Shown one piece after another: positions 6,887 to 13,662 of a stretch of DNA of 21,839 nt; the stretch's first letter is position 1, and every line of letters starts with the position of its first letter. The translations under genes and the position numbers were made by a program. The notes under the pieces were generated by a model. It did not search any database and was not told the origin of the DNA. It saw nothing but the letters and a program-made list of their open reading frames with translations. This DNA is from Comamonadaceae bacterium. GTDB lineage: Bacteria; Pseudomonadota; Gammaproteobacteria; Burkholderiales; Burkholderiaceae_C. The DNA is taken from assembly GCA_947464665.1 (NCBI GenBank), contig CANHXV010000009.1:1-21839 (forward strand). The letters are read 5' to 3'.

Positions 6887-8008
6887 TCAACGCATCCCAA
6901 TTTTCACATTGCCAAAAACCGATTGTGCTTCTCGGGGTAAGCAACGCCAGTATTGTTCGCTGGCTTGGACCACGCCTCCCAATTCGGCAGCTGCTTGCCA
7001 TGCCCAACGCGGGTTGAACAAGAAGGCTCTGGCAAAGGCTATCAGGTTGGCATCACCTCTTTGCAAAATCGCCTCAGCTTGTTGTGCTTGCGTGATCAAG
7101 CCCACTGCGATGGTGGGCAGGTCGGATTTGTCTTTGACTGTTTTGGCAAAGGGCACTTGGTATTCGGGGCCAATTGCAATTTTTTGTTGAGCAGACACGC
7201 CACCAGAAGAAACATGGACGAAATTCGCACCGGCGGCCTTAAGGTGAACAGATAGGGTGGCTGTTTCTTCAGGGGTCCAGCCGTCTTCTACCCAGTCAGT
7301 GGCCGAAAGGCGAATGCCTAAAACGCCTTTGAACCTTGCCCGCACAGCCTCAAAAATTTCTCGAATAAATCGTGTGCGATTTTCAAAAGAGCCCCCATAG
7401 GCATCGGTTCTCTTGTTTGAGATGGGGGATAAAAATTGATGCAGCAAATAACCATGCGCCGCATGGAGTTCAACCATTTCAATGCCCATGTCTTGCGCGC
7501 GCTCAGCTGTTTTGACAAAGGCATTTTTGATGCGATCAAGCCCCGCAGCGTCTAATTCTGTTGGCGGTATTTCGGTGGTTAGATGCGGTAAGGCACTGGG
7601 TGCGACCGGTTGCCAGCCTCCATGGGCTGAGTCAAGCAGTTGCCCGCCATGCCAAGGGGCAGCGCTGGAAGCCTTGCGGCCAGCGTGACTAATTTGAATG
7701 GCAACGGGCACGTGAGGTGCCAGTTTTCGAGCGCGAGATAACTTGTCTTCCAATGCATTAGCCGTAGCGGTATCCCACAAACCCAAACAGCCCGGGCTGA
7801 TGCGACCCTCTTCGGTCACTGCGGTGGCTTCTAGAATGACCAGGCCTGCACCGCTGTTGAGCAAAGAGGTCCAGTGGGCCAAATGCCAGTCGGTGGCCTG
7901 ACCGTGATCGGCAGAATACTGGCACATCGGCGCAATCACGATGCGATTGGCCAACTTGAGGGGGCCGTTGGGCGCGGAGAGTTGGTACTCGGAAAAAAGA
8001 AGACTCAT
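6887..8008 (-). CDS. Old yellow enzyme-type NADH:flavin oxidoreductase (YqjM-like)
   Basis: A 373-residue FMN-binding TIM barrel. The N-terminus has PMCQYSA (Cys29 and Tyr31, matching Cys26 and Tyr28 of YqjM, which tune the flavin). IQISHAGRKAS is at 105-114. LHAAHGYLLHQFLSP (181-195) supplies the His-x-x-His pair (182/185) that holds the substrate's carbonyl oxygen, and KRTDAYGGSFENR (199-211) is typical. Thermophilic-like OYEs reduce the C=C bond of enones with NAD(P)H. The frame stays open upstream to 8089, but ATG at 8008 (MSLLFSEYQ) matches the family N-terminus and the upstream residues do not. It is the first gene of a minus-strand set followed four bases later by the FAD monooxygenase, which suggests sequential redox steps on one compound. 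Confidence 0.92.
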   Translation of the reverse strand: MSLLFSEYQLSAPNGPLKLANRIVIAPMCQYSADHGQATDWHLAHWTSLLNSGAGLVILEATAVTEEGRISPGCLGLWDTATANALEDKLSRARKLAPHVPVAIQISHAGRKASSAAPWHGGQLLDSAHGGWQPVAPSALPHLTTEIPPTELDAAGLDRIKNAFVKTAERAQDMGIEMVELHAAHGYLLHQFLSPISNKRTDAYGGSFENRTRFIREIFEAVRARFKGVLGIRLSATDWVEDGWTPEETATLSVHLKAAGANFVHVSSGGVSAQQKIAIGPEYQVPFAKTVKDKSDLPTIAVGLITQAQQAEAILQRGDANLIAFARAFLFNPRWAWQAAAELGGVVQASEQYWRCLPREAQSVFGNVKIGMR

Positions 8009-8077
8009 GATGGTTTGCTTTGAGTTCGCTGACTTGAATGCTTTGCGATGAAAAGAGACACAATTTGAGGCTAATGC

Positions 8078-8091
8078 CTTTGTCTGCAAAG
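8078..8091. promoter_or_regulatory. Small palindrome in the divergent OYE/yaaA intergenic region
   Basis: CTTTG-TCTG-CAAAG (5-base perfect arms) lies in the 127-base region between the oppositely oriented OYE and yaaA genes, where promoters for both must lie. GATAAT at 8107-8112 is a plausible -10 for yaaA, but no good -35 is placed with it. The palindrome could be an operator or chance. Confidence 0.2.
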
Positions 8092-8135
8092 TACTGTCAC
8101 CTGCAAGATAATTAGGGCATTAAAGGATTTTGCAC

Positions 8136-8918
8136 ATGTTGCTTCTATTGTCTCCTGCTAAATCGTTGGATTACGACTCTCCGGCCGAAGGCGTGCCCCA
8201 TACCTTGCCCCAATTCGTCTCGCAATCTGCAGAATTGATAGAGGTATTGAAGCATAAATCACCAGCGCAAATTTCTGAACTGATGGATTTGAGCAACAAC
8301 TTGGCGGCCCTGAATGTGGCTAGATATGAGGCCTGGCGCCCTCAATTTACGGCTAAAAACTCAAAACAAGCGGTATTGGCATTCAACGGCGACGTTTATG
8401 AAGGCTTAGACGCCAAATCTTTGAAGCCCAAGGACTTGGAGTGGGCGCAAGAACACGTCTGTATTCTGAGTGGCTTGTATGGGGTCTTGCGCCCCCTAGA
8501 TTGGATGCAGCCCTACCGTTTGGAAATGGGTACAGCCCTGACCAACTTGCGTGGCAAAAATCTGTACCAATTTTGGGGCTCGAGCATTGCGCAATATCTC
8601 AACGCGCAGTTGATCAAAGACAAAACGCCGGTTGTCGTCAATTTAGCGTCACAAGAGTATTTCAAGGCAGTTGATCAAAAGGTGTTGAAGGCGCGTGTGA
8701 TTGAGTGCGTGTTTGAAGAGTACAAAGGCGGCAAGTACAAAGTGGTCAGCTTCTTTGCCAAGCGCGCGCGTGGTTTGCTGGCGCGGTATGCCATTCAGAA
8801 ACACATTCAAAATCCAGAAAAGTTGAAAGACTTTGATCTGGAAGGGTACGCCTATGCGGCCTCTGAGTCGGGCGCCAATCGTTGGGTTTTCCGTCGACGC
8901 GAAAAGGGTGCGGAATGA
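8136..8918 (+). CDS. yaaA: Peroxide stress protein YaaA (DUF328/UPF0246)
   Basis: A 260-residue cytoplasmic protein matching YaaA throughout: LLSPAKSLDYDSP at the start, AILAFNGDVYEGL-like sequence near 85, LSGLYGVLRPLDWMQPYRLE at about 112-131, INLASQEYFK-like sequence near 170, and FFAKRARGLLARY near 210. E. coli YaaA (258 residues) lowers intracellular free iron and damage during hydrogen peroxide stress and has been reported to bind DNA. The start is ATG 8136, with AAAGGA at 8123-8128 as a good ribosome site. A TTG two codons earlier is not needed. The stop overlaps the queF ATG (ATGA), so the pair should be translationally coupled. The gene is divergent from the flavin oxidoreductase. 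Confidence 0.95.
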   Translation: MLLLLSPAKSLDYDSPAEGVPHTLPQFVSQSAELIEVLKHKSPAQISELMDLSNNLAALNVARYEAWRPQFTAKNSKQAVLAFNGDVYEGLDAKSLKPKDLEWAQEHVCILSGLYGVLRPLDWMQPYRLEMGTALTNLRGKNLYQFWGSSIAQYLNAQLIKDKTPVVVNLASQEYFKAVDQKVLKARVIECVFEEYKGGKYKVVSFFAKRARGLLARYAIQKHIQNPEKLKDFDLEGYAYAASESGANRWVFRRREKGAE

Positions 8919-9760
8919 ACCAGCCAGAGCAATCGCAGTTGGGCAAAAACAGTGCCTATGTCGATCAATACGATGCGTCCTTGTTGTTTCCGATTCCACG
9001 TGCTGTCAAGCGCGAAGAGTTAGGTATTGAAACTGCGCCTATTTTCTTTGGTGCAGATTTATGGACGGCGTTTGAACTTTCGTGGCTCAATCTTAAGGGA
9101 AAGCCTCAAGTCGCCATTGCGCACATCACGGTACCGGCAGAAAGCACACACATCATTGAAAGTAAATCTTTGAAGCTTTACTTGAACAGTTTCAATGCCA
9201 CGCGCTTTGTCGATGCGCAAGCGGTACGCGATTGCATGCGAGACGACCTAGATACGGCTTTGTGGCATGGCAGCAAAATTCTGGCACGGTGTGGCGTCAA
9301 AATCATTCTGCCTGAAGAGTTTGACAAAGAGCCTGTTCATGAATTGGATGGCCTCAACTTAGACCGCATGGACATTGAGTGTACACACTATCAGCCAGCA
9401 CCAGAATTGCTCAAGGCGCAACAAAATGAAGCGCCTGTGACCGAAACATTCGTGAGTCACTTGCTCAAAAGCAATTGTTTGGTAACGGGTCAGCCCGATT
9501 GGGGAAGTGTTCAAATCTCCTACTCGGGGGATCAAATTGATCAGGCAGGGTTGCTTCAATACATTGTGAGCTTTCGAAATCACAATGAGTTTCATGAACA
9601 ATGTGTGGAGCGCATATTCATGGACATCTGGACGCGATGCAAACCTTTGAAATTATCTGTTTATGCGCGTTATACCCGGCGCGGTGGCTTGGACATCAAT
9701 CCTTGGCGGACCAGTCATCCTCAAACGCCGCCCAAAAATATTCGCACTGCGCGTCAATGA
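8915..9760 (+). CDS. queF: NADPH-dependent 7-cyano-7-deazaguanine reductase (QueF)
   Basis: QueF reduces the nitrile preQ0 to the amine preQ1 with NADPH, a step toward queuosine in tRNA. The 281-residue length is the two-domain (YqcD, E. coli 282) form. ESKSLKLYLNSFN at 82-94 is the QueF substrate motif. LLKSNCLVTGQPDWGSVQI at 183-201 holds the catalytic Cys188 and Asp195, which correspond to E. coli Cys190 and Asp197. HNEFHEQCVERIFMD (223-237) and VYARYTRRGGLDINPWR complete the match. ATG 8915 is chosen for its ATGA overlap with yaaA and a family-like N-terminus. The frame is open upstream, but that part lies inside yaaA. No other queuosine gene is in the window. Confidence 0.97.
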   Translation: MNQPEQSQLGKNSAYVDQYDASLLFPIPRAVKREELGIETAPIFFGADLWTAFELSWLNLKGKPQVAIAHITVPAESTHIIESKSLKLYLNSFNATRFVDAQAVRDCMRDDLDTALWHGSKILARCGVKIILPEEFDKEPVHELDGLNLDRMDIECTHYQPAPELLKAQQNEAPVTETFVSHLLKSNCLVTGQPDWGSVQISYSGDQIDQAGLLQYIVSFRNHNEFHEQCVERIFMDIWTRCKPLKLSVYARYTRRGGLDINPWRTSHPQTPPKNIRTARQ

Positions 9761-9795
9761 ACCATGATGGTTTGGGAGTGACAGTTTTGCGGCTT

Positions 9796-10638
9796 TTAGC
9801 CCAAAGTCTTGAAGCCTTTGAGGGGGGCTAGTGGTGGAAATTCGGTAGGGCGTTTTTCCTTGGCGGCCTCGATCGCTTCTCGTATGTGCGCATTGCTCCA
9901 AATCGCACCTTGCAGCCATCCCATTTGTCGAAGGCTGTCCTCCACACTGTGATCGCGCGCATAGTTCAATGCTTGCTTGGTGCCCCAAACTGCCACTGGT
10001 GGTTTCTGGGCTATTTCGTGGGCGCAAGCCAAAGCGCCTTTCAGCAGGGCTTCTTGTGTTTCAAAAATCTGTGTGACCAAGCCATGCTGATGCGCGTAGG
10101 CGGCAGTCAAGCGCCGGCCGGTGTAGGCCAATTCTTTGACCAAGCCCATAGGCAATAATTTAGGCAAACGTTGTAGCGTTCCCACATCAGCCACCATGCC
10201 AATGTTGATTTCCTGAATACAAAAAAATGCGTCTTGCGAGGCATAGCGAATGCAGCAAGCCGTCACCATGTCGACAGCACCGCCAACGCAGCCACCGTGA
10301 ATGGCGGCTATCACCGGAATACGCATACTTTCTAGCAAAGTGAAAGTTGATTGCATGTCGGTCAGTGAGTCATAAATCGCAGCGCGCCCTTCGGGGCTGT
10401 CAGCGTCCATGGAGATGGCGCTTGAAAAGGTGTCCAGAGACATGCCTGCTGAAAAATGTTTGCCGGTGCTAGAAATGACAAGTGCGCGTGCTTCACCTGC
10501 ATCGTTCAGATGGTGCAGCACTGTGTCCAGCTCGAGCCAAAATGTGGGGTGCATGGTGTTGAATGAGTCGGGCTTGTTCAACACCAAATGCGCTACGTGG
10601 TCATTCGTTGTCAGTGAAAAGCAATTGAGTTTGTCCAT
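9796..10638 (-). CDS. Crotonase, probable delta3,5-delta2,4-dienoyl-CoA isomerase
   Basis: A 280-residue crotonase-fold protein. HFSAGMSL (61-68) and GGCVGGAVD (115-123) form the oxyanion-hole strands. Asp123, Glu143 (IQEINIG) and Asp151 (ADVGTLQRLPK) match in identity and spacing the catalytic Asp176, Glu196 and Asp204 of rat dienoyl-CoA isomerase ECH1. That set distinguishes it from plain enoyl-CoA hydratases. The enzyme moves double bonds in 3,5-dienoyl-CoA so that fatty acids with odd-position unsaturation can be oxidised. The N-terminus MDKLNCFSLTTNDHVAHL aligns with the first strands of the fold, so the ATG at 10638 is kept even though it lies inside dinB, overlapping its last 38 bases. 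No clear Shine-Dalgarno is seen, and coupling to dinB is likely. Confidence 0.85.
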   Translation of the reverse strand: MDKLNCFSLTTNDHVAHLVLNKPDSFNTMHPTFWLELDTVLHHLNDAGEARALVISSTGKHFSAGMSLDTFSSAISMDADSPEGRAAIYDSLTDMQSTFTLLESMRIPVIAAIHGGCVGGAVDMVTACCIRYASQDAFFCIQEINIGMVADVGTLQRLPKLLPMGLVKELAYTGRRLTAAYAHQHGLVTQIFETQEALLKGALACAHEIAQKPPVAVWGTKQALNYARDHSVEDSLRQMGWLQGAIWSNAHIREAIEAAKEKRPTEFPPLAPLKGFKTLG

Positions 10639-11902
10639 CGGGGCCGGTCTCGTTGAGTTCTAGGTTGGAAGATGAATCAGAAATGTAGCTTGGGTTAGGT
10701 TGGGGGGCTGTCCCGTGTTTGACCAATGATCCAACACGCACGCCCAGCAATCTGAGTTTGCGCGATAAATCTACGCGCTTTAAACACAGCCCTGCAAATT
10801 TTCGGATCTCTTTGGCATCTTGGGTATAAAAGCTAAGGGTCTGATCGCGCGTCACACTTTTGAAGTTGTCGTACCGTATTTTGATGCCAATGGTTTTGCC
10901 GTCATAACCTTTGCGCTTCAAATCGGTGGCTACTTGCTGGCAAAGCTTGGTGAACACTTTGCCTAATTCTTCTTTGTTGCGTACCGCATGCAAATCAGTT
11001 TCAAAGGTGGTTTCGCGGCTGATGCTGACAGGCTCGCTTTCAGTGCTGATGGGGCGGTCGTCGCGACCCCATGCCGCCTCATGCAACCACGCGCCATACA
11101 CTTTGCCAAAGTGCGATTGCAGCCAAGGCAATTCGCAGGCGGCTAATTCGCCAATCGTTTGAATGCCATGGTATTTGAGTTTCTCATCTGCTTTGGGGCC
11201 CACGCCATTGATCTTGCGGCAACTCAGGGGCCAAATGGCTGTTTTTAAGTCTTCTTCATCGACGATGGAAATGCCGTTAGGTTTGTTGAACTCACTGGCC
11301 ATTTTGGCAATCAGTTTGTTGGGTGCCACACCTACAGAGCAGGTGAGGCCGGTGGCTTCAAAAATACATTTTTGAATGAGCCGCGCCAACACCCTGCCAC
11401 CTTCTCTCTGGCCTCCAGGCACTTCAGTGAAATCGATGTAAACCTCGTCCACACCGCGGTCTTCCATGAGGGGCGCGATGTCTGTGATGATGCCTTTGAA
11501 AACCTTGGAGAAGTGACGGTATTGGTCAAAGTCCACTGGCAGCAAAATAGCTTGCGGGCAAAGCTTGGCAGCTTTCATGAGACCCATGGCAGAACCAATG
11601 CCAAATTGACGCGCTGCATAAGTGGCGGTGGTGATCACGCCGCGTCCCGTGTAGCCTTCAATGCGTGGAAAAAAATCCACAGGAATTTCTGACAGATTAT
11701 CGGCCCTCCATTCATGGTCTGGATGGGCGTCACGCAAGCGGCTTAACAGGTCATCTTCTTTGCGCCTGCCACCGCCAATCACCACGGGAAGTCCCTTGAG
11801 TTGGGGGTAACGCAACAATTCGACGGACGCATAAAAAGCGTCCATGTCAAGGTGGGCAATGCGCCGTTTCAGGGGCGATGGTGATGCTTTGATTTCAGTC
11901 AC
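10601..11902 (-). CDS. dinB: DNA polymerase IV (Y-family)
   Basis: An error-prone translesion polymerase of 433 residues (E. coli 351). The catalytic metal ligands are Asp19 (HLDMDAFYASVE) and Asp152/Glu153 (RGVDEVYIDFTE). The steric-gate position is Tyr24. ATYAARQFGIGSAMGL (93-108) is the second finger motif. About 40 extra residues sit between VVIGG and GRGVITTATY, which explains much of the extra length and seems typical of Burkholderiales homologues. Near the C-terminus QTQLLF fits the QxxLxF sliding-clamp motif. The start is GTG at 11902, since no other start lies before the first catalytic motif. The gene follows a lactate-type dehydrogenase by 24 bases and overlaps the next gene by 38. 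No LexA-box-like promoter of its own fits in the 24-base gap. Confidence 0.95.
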   Translation of the reverse strand: MTEIKASPSPLKRRIAHLDMDAFYASVELLRYPQLKGLPVVIGGGRRKEDDLLSRLRDAHPDHEWRADNLSEIPVDFFPRIEGYTGRGVITTATYAARQFGIGSAMGLMKAAKLCPQAILLPVDFDQYRHFSKVFKGIITDIAPLMEDRGVDEVYIDFTEVPGGQREGGRVLARLIQKCIFEATGLTCSVGVAPNKLIAKMASEFNKPNGISIVDEEDLKTAIWPLSCRKINGVGPKADEKLKYHGIQTIGELAACELPWLQSHFGKVYGAWLHEAAWGRDDRPISTESEPVSISRETTFETDLHAVRNKEELGKVFTKLCQQVATDLKRKGYDGKTIGIKIRYDNFKSVTRDQTLSFYTQDAKEIRKFAGLCLKRVDLSRKLRLLGVRVGSLVKHGTAPQPNPSYISDSSSNLELNETGPDGQTQLLFTDNE

Positions 11903-11926
11903 AAACTCAAAGCAAAGAGTGACAGT

Positions 11927-13081
11927 TTATTGAGGAAAAGTGCCTGGCAACAAAATGCTCTTATCGACTGTGTCCATTTGCGTGCGACCGCAAAATGCCA
12001 TGGTCAAGTCCAGTTCGTTGTGAATAATTTGCAGCGCTTTCTCTACACCTGGTTGACCCATGGCACCGAGGCCATACAAAAAGGCACGACCAATGTAGGT
12101 GCCACGAGCGCCTAAAGCACGAGCCTTCAATACATCTTGTCCACTGCGAATACCACCGTCCATGTGCACTTCAATTTGTTTGCCTACAGCATCCACGATG
12201 GCGGGCAAGGCTTCAATGCTGCTTTGAGCACCATCGAGTTGACGACCGCCATGGTTGCTCACAATCATGGCATCGGCACCACTGTCAACGGCAAGGCGTG
12301 CATCTTCCACATCTTGAATGCCCTTCAAAATGATTTTGCCACCCCAGCGTTTTTTGATCCATTCCACGTCGCCCCAATTTAGACGAGGATCAAACTGCTG
12401 AGCGGTCCAAGCTGACAAAGAACTCATGTTCTCAACCCCCTTGACATGACCCACAATGTTGCCAAACTCGCGGCGAGATGTTCCAAGCATGCCCAGAGCC
12501 CAACGTGGTTTTGTTGCGATGTTGAGTATGTTGGGAATGGTCAATTTGGGGGGGGCTGATAAACCATTTTTCAAATCTTTGTGGCGTTGGCCCAAAATCT
12601 GTAAATCCAAGGTAATAACCAAAGCAGAGCAATTGGCAGCTCTTGCACGCTCAATCAGGCGCTCAATGAAATCACGGTCACGCATGACATACAGCTGAAA
12701 CCAAAAGGGGTGACCGTCGGTACCTTTGGACACATCTTCAATGGAACAAATGCTCATGGTTGAAAGCGTGAAGGGGATGCCAAATTTTTTGGCGGCACGC
12801 GCTGCCAAAATTTCGCCATCGGCGTGCTGCATCCCAGTGAGCCCAGTAGGCGCGATGGCCACTGGCATGGCCACTTGCTGACCAATCATGGTGGTGGCAG
12901 TGCTGCGACCTTCCATGTTCACTGCCACGCGTTGGCGCAGCTTGATTTTTTGGAAATCGCTTTCGTTGGCGCGGTAAGTACTTTCGGTCCAGGAGCCGCT
13001 GTCTGCATAGTCGTAAAACATGCGTGGCACGCGTTTTTGAGCCAGGACGCGCAGTTCTTCAATGGTGGTGATCACGGACAT
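11927..13081 (-). CDS. FMN-dependent alpha-hydroxy-acid dehydrogenase (L-lactate dehydrogenase LldD-like)
   Basis: A 384-residue FMN TIM-barrel protein of the glycolate oxidase/lactate dehydrogenase family (E. coli LldD 396). The active-site set is visible: Tyr25 in FYDYADSG, Tyr131 in FQLYV, Asp159 and Arg166 in TLDLQILGQRHKD, Lys253 in ILKGI, and the catalytic His277 and substrate-binding Arg280 in VSNHGGRQLD. MDGGIRSGQDV and GRAFLYGLGA bind the FMN phosphate. It oxidises a 2-hydroxy acid to the 2-oxo acid, passing electrons to quinone or oxygen. L-lactate is most likely, but mandelate- or glycolate-type substrates cannot be excluded. ATG 13081 has AGGAAA about six bases upstream. It lies 55 bases after the hemerythrin gene and 24 before dinB. 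Confidence 0.92.
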   Translation of the reverse strand: MSVITTIEELRVLAQKRVPRMFYDYADSGSWTESTYRANESDFQKIKLRQRVAVNMEGRSTATTMIGQQVAMPVAIAPTGLTGMQHADGEILAARAAKKFGIPFTLSTMSICSIEDVSKGTDGHPFWFQLYVMRDRDFIERLIERARAANCSALVITLDLQILGQRHKDLKNGLSAPPKLTIPNILNIATKPRWALGMLGTSRREFGNIVGHVKGVENMSSLSAWTAQQFDPRLNWGDVEWIKKRWGGKIILKGIQDVEDARLAVDSGADAMIVSNHGGRQLDGAQSSIEALPAIVDAVGKQIEVHMDGGIRSGQDVLKARALGARGTYIGRAFLYGLGAMGQPGVEKALQIIHNELDLTMAFCGRTQMDTVDKSILLPGTFPQ

Positions 13082-13136
13082 TTTTGATTTCCTATTTTTT
13101 TTGTATGCTGCTGAATGAGCCTGTCATTGAAGGTAC

Positions 13137-13649
13137 TTAGCTGCAACTGACGCTGCCGCAACCCGACATGGTGACGTTTTTGATGAGGGAAGGGTCGGCC
13201 AGTGTTTCTGTCTCGCTGTCAAAATTCACAGATTTCAAGTGCAGAGCCAAGCCGGCGTCCATCGAAGTGGCATGCTGTGGAAACCATTCCGCCAAGGCTT
13301 CGGCCAAGCGAGAAATAATTTCAGTATCACCCTGCACATAGTGCGTTTCCACCGCCCGCATAGTTTCCAAGATGGTGGCATACTGACCTGCATGGCAGTT
13401 GTCTTCGCTAAAGCCTGTGGCCAACATCCAGCGATCTTCTTGGGCGAAATGCTCAACGGTGTGATTTAAAAATTCGCGGTACAAATTCAATTGCTCCGTT
13501 TGCGGCGTCAGCAATAAAGCGTTCAGCATGGTCACAAACTCTTCGTGTGTATTGTCCATGCGGCCATCGCCGGTGTGCAAGTCAGCAGACCAGTTCAGAC
13601 CCGCGGCAGAGGGAGAGACCACTGCTTCTTCAAATTGATTGGCTTTCAT
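13137..13649 (-). CDS. Hemerythrin-domain protein
   Basis: A 170-residue cytoplasmic protein with hemerythrin iron-ligand motifs: MDNTHEEF (His35), HTVEHFAQEDRW (His63/His67 and Glu71), CHAGQY (His86) and HATSMD (His126 and Asp131). The fold binds a non-heme di-iron centre and reversibly binds oxygen or senses oxygen, NO or iron. The residue four after His86 is Tyr90, where a HxxxH pair would often be found. The last residues, GCGSVSCS, carry two cysteines outside the four-helix core. ATG 13649 is chosen because AGAGG lies five bases before it and the preceding codons lie inside argH. The frame remains open upstream to 13745 but that would overlap argH. It follows the argH stop by 13 bases, so the two are probably co-transcribed. 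Confidence 0.88.
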   Translation of the reverse strand: MKANQFEEAVVSPSAAGLNWSADLHTGDGRMDNTHEEFVTMLNALLLTPQTEQLNLYREFLNHTVEHFAQEDRWMLATGFSEDNCHAGQYATILETMRAVETHYVQGDTEIISRLAEALAEWFPQHATSMDAGLALHLKSVNFDSETETLADPSLIKNVTMSGCGSVSCS

Positions 13650-13662
13650 CTCAACCTCTTCT

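Noticed and set aside
8009..8089. N-terminal extension of the OYE gene (MQTKALASNC onward)
   Set aside because: The family N-terminus begins at MSLLFSEYQ (8008). The extra residues look like untranslated leader in the divergent promoter region.
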